A stretch of 64,000 nucleotides of DNA, from the NCBI GenBank assembly GCA_001899085.1, contig MKVB01000002.1, positions 783,122 to 847,121 on the forward strand, given 5' to 3'. The notes below the pieces were generated by a model. The model did no database searches. It was given only the letters and a program-made list of their open reading frames with translations, and was not told the DNA's origin. Position numbers and translations under genes: made by a program. Below are positions 17,400-25,819 of this stretch, piece after piece; position 1 is the stretch's first letter; every line of letters begins with the position of its first letter. The stretch is from Devosia sp. 66-14 (lineage in GTDB: Bacteria > Pseudomonadota > Alphaproteobacteria > Rhizobiales > Devosiaceae).

Positions 17400-17939
17400 T
17401 CACAGCGTATCGAAGGCGCAACTGGCCGCGGCGCTGGCGATCTCCTGGTTGCCGTTCAGCGAGGGCCCCGAGATGGAGATCCGGCTCGTATTGGCGCCAT
17501 CGTGATCGGTGAGGCGAAGGGTGACGAGTTCGCCTCGCTGCATCGCGGCGATTGCTTCAGCCAGCGGTTTGGCATCGTCGAACCACACCGAAAGGGAGTA
17601 GGCGCCGGCGCCGTGGAGTTCGCTCCGGAATTCACCGGCTCCCAGAACCGTGTCGCTGCTGCCGAGCAGCTGGGCGGCGCCCATCTTGTGCTCGCCGGAG
17701 AGCGCGGGGTTGGGCAGCGCCGTATAGAGCGTGCTGCGGGAATCCCTGGCGCAGTAAAGGCTGATCCCCAGCGGGTTGGGCGCACCGCCGGGAAATTCCG
17801 ACGCGATGCTCAGGATGGCGACGATCGAGCCGGCCCCGCTCAGCTGCACCGGCGCCTTGGCCAAAAGCTCGATGTCCTCGCCATACGCCGAGATGGTCGA
17901 GAGCAGCGCGAGCGCCACTGACGCAATCACTCTTGGCAT
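17400..17939 (-). CDS. Secreted protein of unknown function
   Basis: A 179-aa product starting at the ATG at 17939, with a signal peptide of about 20 residues (ending AYG before EDIEL). The mature part is beta-rich: IELLAKAPVQLSGAGSIVAILSIAS, YSLSVWFDD, LVTLRLTDHDG. It contains two Cys (LYCARD and the C-terminal ASCAFDTL) that could pair. No family is recognised. It lies 25 bp downstream of mntP in the same direction and could share its transcript, but no functional link is evident. Confidence 0.6.
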   Translation of the reverse strand: MPRVIASVALALLSTISAYGEDIELLAKAPVQLSGAGSIVAILSIASEFPGGAPNPLGISLYCARDSRSTLYTALPNPALSGEHKMGAAQLLGSSDTVLGAGEFRSELHGAGAYSLSVWFDDAKPLAEAIAAMQRGELVTLRLTDHDGANTSRISISGPSLNGNQEIASAAASCAFDTL

Positions 17940-17964
17940 TTTCCGATCCTTTCGATGCTCATGC

Positions 17965-18540
17965 CTATCCCGCGAGATGTTCGAACAGGATGGTGCCGCC
18001 GATCGCGCACAGGACGAGGCCGGCCGCGACTTCGGCGATCCGGCCGAAGCGCTGGCCGATGATCCCGCCCAGATACATGCCGGCCAGCGCAAAGCAGAAC
18101 GTGGTGATGCCGACGCCGGCGCTGACGGCGAGAATGCCTGCCAGGTCAAGGTCGATAAGGGCCAGGGAGAGCCCGACGGCAAGGGCATCGAGGCTGGTGC
18201 CGAAGGCTGTCGCAAGCAGAACCAGCAAGGAGGCGCCGGCGTTCTCCCGCGGTGCATCGGAGCCGTCGGCCCGCAATGCGCCGTGGATCATGTGCAGGCC
18301 CACGCCGGCGAGCAGGCCGAAGGCGATCCAGTGGTCGTAGCTGGCCACCCAGTCATTCGCAACAAGACCGGCAAGCCAGCCGGCAAAGGGCGTGATGGTC
18401 TCGACGATGCCGAAGACCAGGGCAGTGCGGAAGGCTTCGGCCAGCCGCGGGCGCGCGATCGTGGCCCCACGGCCGACGGCCACCGCGAACGCATCGACGG
18501 ACATGCTCGCCGAAAGGAGCAGGATGGCGACTGGTGACAT
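17965..18540 (-). CDS. mntP: Putative manganese efflux pump MntP
   Basis: A 191-aa inner-membrane exporter that removes excess Mn(II). Six hydrophobic segments form two repeats, each with the family acidic signature: SMSVDAFAVAVGRG (Asp16) and GTSLDALAVGLSLA. The ATG at 18540 is chosen because the protein then starts directly with the first helix, MSPVAILLL, as in E. coli MntP. No yybP-ykoY manganese riboswitch is evident upstream; a short palindrome at 18687-18696 is a possible operator. Confidence 0.92.
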   Translation of the reverse strand: MSPVAILLLSASMSVDAFAVAVGRGATIARPRLAEAFRTALVFGIVETITPFAGWLAGLVANDWVASYDHWIAFGLLAGVGLHMIHGALRADGSDAPRENAGASLLVLLATAFGTSLDALAVGLSLALIDLDLAGILAVSAGVGITTFCFALAGMYLGGIIGQRFGRIAEVAAGLVLCAIGGTILFEHLAG

Positions 18541-18686
18541 GGCCGGGCTCTCGTTCAAAAGACAGGCATCGCCCGAGAGCAATCCCGGGCGTTCCGTCAT
18601 CGCGGTGGTGAGGTCGTGGTTCGTCCCGCCGTGCTTCGGCGTTGCATGTCGGATAGCTGCTGTTTGCGACGAATGTCAAGCAATAT

Positions 18687-18696
18687 CAAGTACTTG
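18687..18696. promoter_or_regulatory. Candidate operator upstream of mntP
   Basis: The 10-bp perfect palindrome CAAGTACTTG sits in an AT-rich patch about 147 bp before the mntP start, inside a looser dyad (TATCAAGTACTTGCAA). The binding protein is unknown. Confidence 0.3.
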
Positions 18697-18768
18697 CAAG
18701 TCGTTCTCGGAAGCGTTCGCAACTGTCGACTTGCCGGGCGCCCGCTCAGCCGGGCAGGCCGGCGGGGC

Positions 18769-18806
18769 CAAAAGCAAAACGGCCGCCACCTCGAGGGTGA
18801 CGGCCG
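18769..18806 (-). terminator. Rho-independent terminator ending the phage late operon
   Basis: On the minus strand a GC-rich stem (ACGGCCGTCACC / GGTGGCGGCCGT) is followed by TTTGCTTTT. It lies 23 bp past the last phage-module gene (18829) and separates it from the mntP region. Confidence 0.8.
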
Positions 18807-18828
18807 CGGTCGAGCCGGCAGCAATGGG

Positions 18829-19065
18829 TCATTGTCGCCCTTCGGCGAGCCGTTCGAGGCGGGCGACGCGGTCGCTGACCGCTGCCAGTTGCGCGCCCTG
18901 GCGCACCTGTTCGACCAGCGTCGCGGTGGCTGTTTCCAGCGTGCGCTCCACGGCGCGCAGCCGACCATCGAAGCTCGACCAGCCGACGGCCATGGTCACC
19001 AGCAGCCCGCCAAAGGTGATGACGTGGCCCAGGTTGATGGTGAAATCGAAGCGCGGGCCGGTCAT
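18829..19065 (-). CDS. Small membrane/coiled-coil phage protein
   Basis: A 78-aa product with one membrane helix (about 11-30) followed by a coiled coil (RAVERTLETATATLVEQVR, VARLERLAEG). The ATG at 19065 overlaps the previous gene's stop by 4 bp. Position after the endolysin and a membrane protein suggests a lysis accessory (Rz- or holin-like), but no family is recognised. Confidence 0.6.
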   Translation of the reverse strand: MTGPRFDFTINLGHVITFGGLLVTMAVGWSSFDGRLRAVERTLETATATLVEQVRQGAQLAAVSDRVARLERLAEGRQ

Positions 19066-19463
19066 CGACCTTGCCCCAGCTTCAGCTTCAGCAGCTTGCC
19101 GATCAGCGTGTCGCCGCGGCCGAGCATGGCGGTGCGGGCGAATTCCTGCACGGCGTTGGCCGTGCCGCGCGGCAGTTCGCGCAGCTCCGCCTGCCTGCCG
19201 TCCTCGGTGACGATCTGCGGTTTCACCGTCGCGACATAGGATCGCCACTGGGTGAGGCCCCAGACGACGAAGCCGCCGGCCGCGGCTAGGCTGACATCGC
19301 CCCAGCGGCCGCCGAGAATGGCGAGCAGCGTCGCCTGCATTTCGGCGGGCATCATGCCGTAGAGCGCCAGGAGGCCACTGAGCCAGCCGGCGAGCATGCC
19401 GCCCCAATCCCAGAGCCGGCGGAGCCACCATTGCAGGGCGACGGAGGAGAACAAGGCGGTCAT
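19062..19463 (-). CDS. Holin-like phage membrane protein
   Basis: A 133-aa product with two hydrophobic segments (about 19-38 and 58-72) separated by a short turn and a basic, soluble C-terminus (LLKLKLGQGR). It lies 11 bp after the endolysin and overlaps the 78-aa gene downstream. A holin role is inferred from position and size only. Confidence 0.55.
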   Translation of the reverse strand: MTALFSSVALQWWLRRLWDWGGMLAGWLSGLLALYGMMPAEMQATLLAILGGRWGDVSLAAAGGFVVWGLTQWRSYVATVKPQIVTEDGRQAELRELPRGTANAVQEFARTAMLGRGDTLIGKLLKLKLGQGR

Positions 19464-19474
19464 TTTCGGTTTCC

Positions 19475-20185
19475 TCAGAACGGGAGCGGGATGGTGAAGG
19501 CGCCGACCACGAGGCCGGCGGCGACGAGACCCCAGAAGAGGACCCAGCCGACGATGCCGCGCCGCGGGGCCGGGGCGGGTGGCGTGGGCGCCGGAGCGGG
19601 AGCGGGCGCCGGCTGGGCCGGGCGGTTCAGCTCGTTCAGCACTTCGGCCAGCATGGCCTCGGCAGTGGCGGCCCTGGTCAGCGAGGCGTTGATGCCGTCG
19701 CCGGCATAGTAGCTTTCGCCACGCTGGACCTGGCGATGCGCGCCCTGCTGCGGCGCCAGCACGGGCCAGCTGGCCCATTCGCGCGCCAGCCGGTCGCCGA
19801 ACTGGCGCAGCGGCAGGCCATTGGCGGCGAACTGGGTCCAGCCGCGCCGCTTGAGCAGGGCGAAGCCGAAGCGGTCCTGCAGGTCGGGCGTGAACCGGGC
19901 CGAGAGCGGCACGCCCAGCTCGGCGATGAGGCTCAGCAGGGTGGGGCGGATGATCTGGTAGCGGCCGGCGGCGCCGCTCGGCGCCTTGAGGTTCCTGACC
20001 CAGCGCTTCTGCTCGGCCAGCAGTTCCTCGAGCGTCATCTCGGTGATCGGCCGGGGCAACGCGCCGGGCTTCTCGTTGCGGTAGCCGATAATGGTCTCAT
20101 AGGCCGCCTGGCCCTGGCGGTTGGTTTCGAGCTTGGCAATGAAGTCGAGCAGCATCGCCGCGCCGGGTGGCACGTTGGGGGACAT
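19475..20185 (-). CDS. Phage endolysin (lysozyme-fold muramidase) with C-terminal anchor
   Basis: A 236-aa cell-wall hydrolase. The N-terminal lysozyme-like domain (about 8-160) has candidate catalytic Glu20 (FIAKLETN) and the AAGRYQII stretch that typifies phage lambda-type and related muramidases. A Pro/Ala linker (about 188-212) leads to one C-terminal membrane helix (about 214-234). The C-terminal anchor is unusual for classical endolysins, where signal-arrest helices are N-terminal, and may tether the enzyme until release. Its ATG at 20185 has GGAG upstream. It starts a three-gene lysis cassette. Confidence 0.78.
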   Translation of the reverse strand: MSPNVPPGAAMLLDFIAKLETNRQGQAAYETIIGYRNEKPGALPRPITEMTLEELLAEQKRWVRNLKAPSGAAGRYQIIRPTLLSLIAELGVPLSARFTPDLQDRFGFALLKRRGWTQFAANGLPLRQFGDRLAREWASWPVLAPQQGAHRQVQRGESYYAGDGINASLTRAATAEAMLAEVLNELNRPAQPAPAPAPAPTPPAPAPRRGIVGWVLFWGLVAAGLVVGAFTIPLPF

Positions 20186-20716
20186 GGGGAGTCTCCGAGG
20201 TTCAAGGGGCAGGAAGGTGCGCGGCGGATTTGACGACGACCGGCAGAAGCCCGGGCGCGCCGGCCGGCGTGGGCAATCGGCGTTCAGGTCGTAGGGCGGC
20301 GCATCACGTGGGGCGCAGTGGCTCCGCCCTGGCGGATGTCAGCGCCGAGACAAGCGGAACAGGTTCGGCGGCGCGCAGCGCGTCGGAGCGTTTCGCCATC
20401 GAGATGCAGCGCCGGGCGGGCGGCTCGACGCGGATCTGGCCAAGCACCCTGCCTCAGCCCATCACCGACGTCATTCCCGCGCAGGCGGGAACCCAGTGGG
20501 ATGCTGCGGCACCTGCTGAGCTTCAGAGATCCCACTGGGTCCCCGCCTGCGCGGGGATAACGCCGTGGGTCGGTCCAGCACCGAGCGCAACCACCAACTC
20601 AGCGGGATGACCGAGTTCATGGCGTGGCCGGTGACAAGGCCGCCGATGGCGGTGGCCTGAGCCAAGGCAAGGAGCACCTCATCGAGGCAGGTAAAGCCCG
20701 GCAGATGTTGCGTGGG
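20186..20716. other. Intergenic gap inside the phage module
   Basis: This 531-bp gap between glycosyltransferase and lysis genes contains only the diverged family A palindrome at 20470-20562. No gene is supported. Confidence 0.5.
20470..20562. repeat. Diverged family A palindrome
   Basis: The arms read GTCATTCCCGCGCAGGCGGG and its near complement, with an extended inner stem (CCCAGTGGGA / TCCCACTGGG). It is related to but distinct from the 4454 copy. Confidence 0.75.
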
Positions 20717-21700
20717 CTAAGTGCCCCTCAACCGCCGAATGAGCGGGCTGAAGGTCGTATAGAGCTTCAGCCGGCGTGCCGCACGCCGGATGCCCTTGCG
20801 GCTGGCCGAGCCGATGATGCCGTCGGCCTCACCGCTCTTCAGCGCAGGGTGGCTCGCGAATGCGAAGTTGGAGGTAAAGGCGGCGACCGCTTCGGCATAG
20901 TCGAACCGCGGCTTCGCGGTGTCGATGAGCTTTTGCATGTGCTCGTCAGGAGAGGTGTTCTGCCCGTGAATGCAGTAGCAGTAGGAGAGCGGATCATCGA
21001 GCAGCGCGATCGATGATCTAGCCACCATGGCGTCCACCATCCTGGTGTCCTCCTCGCGGCGCAGTGCCGGATAGGGCGCGATGGCGCTCTTGCGGGCGAT
21101 CATCGAGCCCTCCCAGATCCGCGAGCGGGACAGGGCGAGAACCCGCTGCGACGGGCACCACATGAACCATTGGCGCAGGAACAGTGCATCGGCGCCAACC
21201 TGCAGCAGGGCGCCGACGCCATGCGCGATGCGGTCGGGACCATAGAGGTCGTCGTCATCCCATTGGCAAACGAGGTCGCCATGCGCCGCGACGACGCTGA
21301 GGTTCCGCAGCTCTCCCAGGGTGACGTCGGGAACCGCCGACACCAGGCGAACGCCGTCGCCGGCTTCATCGACCAGCGCCTCGAGCGCATCGGTCACCTG
21401 ATCGCAGATGATCACCAGCTCGCGCGGGGCGTAGGTCTGGCACTTGAACTGTTCGATGGAGAGCTGCACCCGGGCAAGCTCACCATGCGTGACCATCAGG
21501 CAGGAGACCATCGGGCCCGTCACCGTGGTGTTGGCCGGTGCGATGGTGATGTGAGGTGTTCGGGTGTTGTCGGTCACCGACCGAAAGGTTCGGTCGTAGA
21601 GGTAGATCTGACGCACGTTCAGGCGGCCCTCGGCTGGTGTGGCCCCCCGCCGATCGCTTACGCTGGCTCCTTGGTGTCTCAGTTGCCGACGTGCCGTCAA
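20717..21700 (-). CDS. GT-A fold (family 2-like) glycosyltransferase
   Basis: A putative cytoplasmic glycosyltransferase of up to 327 aa. The GT-A core begins at VSCLMVTHG (about residue 65). The metal/nucleotide-sugar DDDD motif is at 148-151 (CQWDDDDLYGPDR). The first ~60 residues look poor, so initiation at Met64 (21511) is possible. It lies in the late operon between the LamG-like tail protein and the endolysin, in the same orientation. It could glycosylate a virion or tail protein or alter host surface sugars. Donor and acceptor are unknown. Confidence 0.7.
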   Translation of the reverse strand: MTARRQLRHQGASVSDRRGATPAEGRLNVRQIYLYDRTFRSVTDNTRTPHITIAPANTTVTGPMVSCLMVTHGELARVQLSIEQFKCQTYAPRELVIICDQVTDALEALVDEAGDGVRLVSAVPDVTLGELRNLSVVAAHGDLVCQWDDDDLYGPDRIAHGVGALLQVGADALFLRQWFMWCPSQRVLALSRSRIWEGSMIARKSAIAPYPALRREEDTRMVDAMVARSSIALLDDPLSYCYCIHGQNTSPDEHMQKLIDTAKPRFDYAEAVAAFTSNFAFASHPALKSGEADGIIGSASRKGIRRAARRLKLYTTFSPLIRRLRGT

Positions 21701-21738
21701 GCACTGCGCAGCAGATATTTGCTAGTCTTCACAGGGGG

Positions 21739-22116
21739 ATGATCAGTGGGACTGGCCTGATGGCGTGGCTGAGAGCCGTGTATTGCGGTCTCAAGGGGCC
21801 TCATGACACTCGCCGTGGGCAACGGTTTGCCAATGCGTGGGAGTCCGCCTTCACAGTCGGTTGTTGGGTGAGGTATGAATGTCCTAGGGAACCGAGGAAC
21901 TGGCCGATGATGGGAAGGCGCCGCTTCAGATACGTCGGTCTCGTCCCCTTCATGGTTGCGAGACAGATCAGGCGATCAATCGGCATCCGACCGGGCACGC
22001 AGGCTGCACGTCGGCTGGACCTTGCTTGTATGGCCATCTGGAACTGGGTCAGGCCCGGTGTGCGACTCTGGGGAGTGGTGCTTAGGCGTTTGGGAATGCG
22101 TCCGAGGGCGGTGTGA
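21739..22116 (+). CDS. Hypothetical basic protein
   Basis: A 125-aa reading frame preceded by CAGGGGG just before the ATG at 21739. It is opposite in direction to the phage genes, and its end overlaps the LamG-like gene by 35 bp. The product is Arg/Trp-rich (FRYVGLVPFMVARQIRRSIG). It is either a small moron-type gene or spurious; no family is recognised. Confidence 0.3.
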   Translation: MISGTGLMAWLRAVYCGLKGPHDTRRGQRFANAWESAFTVGCWVRYECPREPRNWPMMGRRRFRYVGLVPFMVARQIRRSIGIRPGTQAARRLDLACMAIWNWVRPGVRLWGVVLRRLGMRPRAV

Positions 22117-22774
22117 AGTTCACAGTGTAGCGAGCGACACCAAGCGTAATGCGCAGGTCATCCAACCAACCATTGAAACGTGCGCCTGCAGCAGTCCGCT
22201 CATCCACGTGAGTGCCCACCGAGAATGCGGTGCTGGTCATGTTCCCGACGTCCGAATACGAGGAACCCTGAGCAACTCCGTTGACGAAGAAGCGCCAGAT
22301 GCCACCCGCGCGCGTCAGCGCGAAGTGGTACCAGGTGGACGCTGCGACCACATAGGTCCACCTGTTTGCGCCACTGATAGACACACGGATTGTGTTTGAA
22401 GTGCCCGCTGTGCCCATGAAAGGATTTGGTGAGGTCCCTCCCCCCACAGGCCGGGAGTCGAACAGGCACTGGAAGGTTCCCAAGGCATTCAATCGGGCCC
22501 ACACTTCGTAGGTGACATCATTGGTGCCATTCGCCGGTATCTGGCCATCACAGGTCAGGTAGTCGCCGGAGCCGTCAAATAGGATAGAGGACCCGCCCCA
22601 CTTGAATTGTGCGGTGCTGAGCTTCGTGTCTCCGAATCTCGCTAGAGTTCGCCCAAACGCTGAGCTGTCGGCCATGGTCGTGGAAGCGTTAGCACCATCT
22701 CCATGCAAGAGTAGGTGCACGTTAGAAAAGTATGGATCTCCGCGCCCAACAAACATGCCTGCCGGAATCATCAT
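22082..22774 (-). CDS. LamG/concanavalin-like tail-associated protein
   Basis: A 230-aa product that is largely one jelly-roll domain. Features of LamG/laminin-G-3 domains are visible: HLLLHGDGAN...DSS, SSILFDGSGDYLT, TYEVWARLNALG, WYHFALTRAGGIWRFFVNGV, and GWLDDLRITLGVARYT near the end. Such domains bind glycans, so it is likely a receptor-binding component of the tail. Its ATG at 22774 overlaps the upstream fibre gene's stop by 4 bp. Confidence 0.75.
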   Translation of the reverse strand: MMIPAGMFVGRGDPYFSNVHLLLHGDGANASTTMADSSAFGRTLARFGDTKLSTAQFKWGGSSILFDGSGDYLTCDGQIPANGTNDVTYEVWARLNALGTFQCLFDSRPVGGGTSPNPFMGTAGTSNTIRVSISGANRWTYVVAASTWYHFALTRAGGIWRFFVNGVAQGSSYSDVGNMTSTAFSVGTHVDERTAAGARFNGWLDDLRITLGVARYTVNFTPPSDAFPNA

Positions 22775-24360
22775 GTCGCGATGTCCCCGAACAGCCACCA
22801 TTCGTCGGTCGCGCGCTTGCGCAGAGACGCGGCGGAATACTGCCCCGTCAGCTTCAGCCGCGACCCGGCCGAGCGAATGGTCACGCCTGCGCCCGCCGCC
22901 ACCGTCACCTGGCCGGCCCCGTATTGAAACAGGTTGATGATGGTATCGACCGGGAATGGTGCCGAGCTGTTTGGCGGCACGGTGCACGTGGTCGCCGAAC
23001 CGTTCTGGAACTCGACGCTACCGCCCATATCGGCATAGGTCAGCGTGTCAGTCGTGCCGGCAACGGCCCGCGTGGCGAGGAAGCCCTCCTCGCGCAGGCG
23101 ATACCATTGGCCCCAGGTGCCGTTCTGCTGGGCGCGCCGCCAAACCGGCACGATGGCGGCGCCACCAGCGAAGTCGTACAGTGTCTGGGTGCACCAGCCG
23201 GTGCCCTGATGGTTGACGACTTCGCCATAAAACCAGTTGTTGGAGCCGAGGGGCGCGTTGGCGCCACCGAGGCCCGAAGCCATGTACCAGCCATTCTCGA
23301 CGGCGTTGTTCCAGTCCGTGACGGTCTTGGACAGCGTGCCAAGCCGCGTCGGCAGCCGCGCGTCGGCAAATATGCCGGAGACGATGTCCGTCGCCGCCAG
23401 CGCCAGCAGGGCCTTGAGCTGGCTCATCGTCACGTCCTCGGGGTCGCCGGTCCCCGCCGTGTTGCGGCCTTTCACCGTGGCGTTCGCCATGTTGGCCAGC
23501 TTGGCGTTGCTCACATAATCGTTCGGCACCGTCTCGAAGCGCGTGTCGTCGCCGGCCGCGGCGGTGCCGGCGGTGGCGCCGATATTGCGCGAGGCGACAT
23601 TGCCGAGGATGACGCCGCTGTCCTTGAGCAGCTTGCCGGTGGTGCCGTTGAAAGTCGCGACGCGGTTGTCCACGGCGCTTGCCGGGCCGCCGACATTGCC
23701 GGCGGCGGCGACGATCGGGTTGGCCGGGTCGGTACTGTCGACGGTGACGTTGGCGCCCGCCACCACCGAGGCCAGCAGCCCGGGGGCGCCGCGCGGGAGG
23801 CCGAAATTCAGCACGGCGGCGCCCGAGCTGCCGACATTGACGACGCTTGCCGGCATTCCCGGCGCCAGCGTGCTGACGGTGCCGACGGCGACGGTCGCCG
23901 CGGCGCCCTGCGGGATGTCGAAATCGAACACCGCATCGTTGGGGGTGCCGATATTGGTCACCTCGGCCGGCACGCCGGGGCCGACGGTCGTCACGCTCCC
24001 CACGGCAACCGTGGCGGCCTCGCCCTGGATGCCCTGGAGGCCCGAGGGGATGCCGAAGTTCAGCACCATGTCCTCGGCCGTGCCGACATTCACCACGGTT
24101 GCGGGCGAGCCTGGGGGCAGGGTGGTGACGGTGCCCACCGCGACCGAGGCGTTGATGGCGTCGATCGCGATCAGGTCCTGCCAGGCCTGCCCGAGATAGC
24201 GCCACTGCACCATGGCGCCGGTGTTCCTGAGTTCGATCTCCAGCGGCAGCAGCGTCGGCAGGACGCGCAGCCGCACCTTTGGCGGCGGCACCGCCTTGGC
24301 GCGCACCGCCACCTCGGGCTGGGCCTTGATCCGGAGGCGCGGGGTGATGGTGTCGCTCAT
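22771..24360 (-). CDS. Phage tail fibre protein with three tandem repeats
   Basis: A 529-aa fibre. After an N-terminal region of about 60 residues come three consecutive repeats of about 40 residues (about 70-200). Each follows V-G-[TS]-V-[ST]-T...P-G-x-P-A...N-[VI]-G...[VA]-L-N-F-G/D-[IL]-P-x-G, a pattern frequent in tail-fibre shafts. The middle (KLANMANATVKGRNTAGTGDPEDVTMSQLKALL) resembles common fibre linkers, and the C-terminal part (WYMASGLGG...WTQ..) resembles pyocin-knob-like tips. The ATG at 24360 overlaps the preceding gene by 4 bp. Host recognition is the likely role, together with the LamG protein. Confidence 0.78.
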   Translation of the reverse strand: MSDTITPRLRIKAQPEVAVRAKAVPPPKVRLRVLPTLLPLEIELRNTGAMVQWRYLGQAWQDLIAIDAINASVAVGTVTTLPPGSPATVVNVGTAEDMVLNFGIPSGLQGIQGEAATVAVGSVTTVGPGVPAEVTNIGTPNDAVFDFDIPQGAAATVAVGTVSTLAPGMPASVVNVGSSGAAVLNFGLPRGAPGLLASVVAGANVTVDSTDPANPIVAAAGNVGGPASAVDNRVATFNGTTGKLLKDSGVILGNVASRNIGATAGTAAAGDDTRFETVPNDYVSNAKLANMANATVKGRNTAGTGDPEDVTMSQLKALLALAATDIVSGIFADARLPTRLGTLSKTVTDWNNAVENGWYMASGLGGANAPLGSNNWFYGEVVNHQGTGWCTQTLYDFAGGAAIVPVWRRAQQNGTWGQWYRLREEGFLATRAVAGTTDTLTYADMGGSVEFQNGSATTCTVPPNSSAPFPVDTIINLFQYGAGQVTVAAGAGVTIRSAGSRLKLTGQYSAASLRKRATDEWWLFGDIAT

Positions 24361-24695
24361 CTGCCGAACCCGCCTCCGACGAAAGCCAGCGTGCCGGTGA
24401 ACAGCTGCGTGGTGCCGGTGCCGTTGGTCATCCGGCAGCCGACCTTGTAGGTGTTGCGGATATCGAGCGCGCCCAGCTGGGCGGTGGTGAAGCGCCACTG
24501 GATGGTGCCGGTTTCGGGGATGGCAATGCTGCCATCGGCGGTGGTGGCGAACAGCCGGCGCGCGCCATGGTCGCTGACCTCGAGCTCGAACAGCACGCCG
24601 GCCGTGTCGAGCGGCTGGTTGGTGGTGTCGTCGATCAGGTCCACCCGTTGCGCCCAGTCGGCATCGTCGGTGGCGAAGAACTGCAGCTCGTACAT
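24357..24695 (-). CDS. Small beta-rich phage protein (baseplate/upper-tail like)
   Basis: A 112-aa product with a beta-sandwich-like pattern: LQFFATDDADWAQRVDLIDDTTNQPLD, then FELEVSDHGARRLFA, then YKVGCRMTNGTGTTQLFTGTLAF. It resembles BppU/Ig-like phage modules that describe a property plus range, often found beside tail fibres. It lies 9 bp after the collar-domain gene and overlaps the fibre gene. The exact role is unknown. Confidence 0.65.
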   Translation of the reverse strand: MYELQFFATDDADWAQRVDLIDDTTNQPLDTAGVLFELEVSDHGARRLFATTADGSIAIPETGTIQWRFTTAQLGALDIRNTYKVGCRMTNGTGTTQLFTGTLAFVGGGFGR

Positions 24696-24703
24696 CCCGG
24701 GCC

Positions 24704-25702
24704 TCAGAGCTTGATGATCACGAGTTCGAACAGCGAGGGCTGGACGTTGGGGTGCGCGCCGCCGCCGCCGGTGTCGGCGGTCGAGCCCACGATGTCGATC
24801 TCGCCCGAACCGCCGACCTGCTGGCCGGTGGATTGTCCCGCCGAACCGGTGTGGGCGGGGTAGGACCCCTGGCCGAAGGTGGTCAGCACCATGCCGCCGG
24901 TGGTCTGGGACGAGACGCCGCTGTCGTTGCGCGATGAGAGGAAGGTCGGATGCCCGTGGTTGGGCATCTTCATGGTGCCCTTGGCGTGCTGGTGCGCGGG
25001 GATCTGCGCCGCGGTGAGGGTCTGCGCGGCGCTGCCCACCGTGGCGCCGAGCGTGGTGTTGGTTTCGCCGCCATCCACCGTCGCATCGGGGATCAGGTTG
25101 ATATCGGCATTGCCCATGCCGCCAAGGCCGATGGCGATGCGGTCGCGATAGTCGGGCAGGGCGATGGTCTTGTTGGCGGCCCAATCGCCCGCTGCCGAAG
25201 CGCCGCGCCCGCCGCTGACGCCGAGCGTGGCGTCGGCGGTCCACAGGTGGAGGAACAGCGCCTGGCAATCGGCATTGGCGCGCTCGGTGGCGCCCGAGGT
25301 GGGCGAGCCCAGCGTCCGGCCGTTGCAGCGCACCCAGCCGGCCGGCGCCGCCGTGCCATAATAGCCGATGCGCATGCCGGTGGTGACCAGCAGCGTCGGA
25401 TCGGTGACGCCGGGGTCGGGCGGCTCGTAATCGGCCGATTGCGGCACATCGATATCGTCGTCGTCGAAGATCAAAACGCCATTGGCGTCGGTGAGCTTCT
25501 GCCGATAGCTGCCCGGGGCCGGGCTCAGGTAGATCACCGGGAACATACCACGCGCATCGGCAAGGATCGGCTGATCATGCGCCACGCTCAGCGCGCCATC
25601 GGCATAGACCACCTGCGGCGTCGAGGTGGCGGTGTCGTAGAAATACAGTTGATCGCCGATGCCGAAATTGGGCACCCGCGAGCCGGGCCAGATGGCTGCC
25701 AT
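24704..25702 (-). CDS. Phage tail collar-domain protein
   Basis: A 332-aa product. An N-terminal ~110 residues of tail-fibre-like beta structure (PGSYRQKLTDANGVLIFDDDDI) are followed by a Tail_Collar-type domain: GYYGTAAPAGWVRCNGRTLG, then CQALFLHLW, then LPDYRDRIAIGLGG. The C-terminus is Gly/His-rich (QIPAHQHAKGTMKMPNHGH), as in metal-binding fibre tips. The ATG at 25702 begins a late sub-operon running to 18829, just left of the plus-strand membrane-protein island. Confidence 0.8.
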   Translation of the reverse strand: MAAIWPGSRVPNFGIGDQLYFYDTATSTPQVVYADGALSVAHDQPILADARGMFPVIYLSPAPGSYRQKLTDANGVLIFDDDDIDVPQSADYEPPDPGVTDPTLLVTTGMRIGYYGTAAPAGWVRCNGRTLGSPTSGATERANADCQALFLHLWTADATLGVSGGRGASAAGDWAANKTIALPDYRDRIAIGLGGMGNADINLIPDATVDGGETNTTLGATVGSAAQTLTAAQIPAHQHAKGTMKMPNHGHPTFLSSRNDSGVSSQTTGGMVLTTFGQGSYPAHTGSAGQSTGQQVGGSGEIDIVGSTADTGGGGAHPNVQPSLFELVIIKL

Positions 25703-25819
25703 GGGGAAGTCTCCGGGGGAGGGATGGACGCGCCACAACTGCCCGTGCATTCAGTCCTGCGGGGACTCAGCTCTGGGGGAGGGCGCTGTGACTGATATGG
25801 GGAGTGTCAAGACGGCGTC

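Noticed and set aside
18541-18720. yybP-ykoY manganese riboswitch upstream of mntP
   Set aside because: The conserved loop elements of that riboswitch are not visible on the minus strand; only a short dyad is present.
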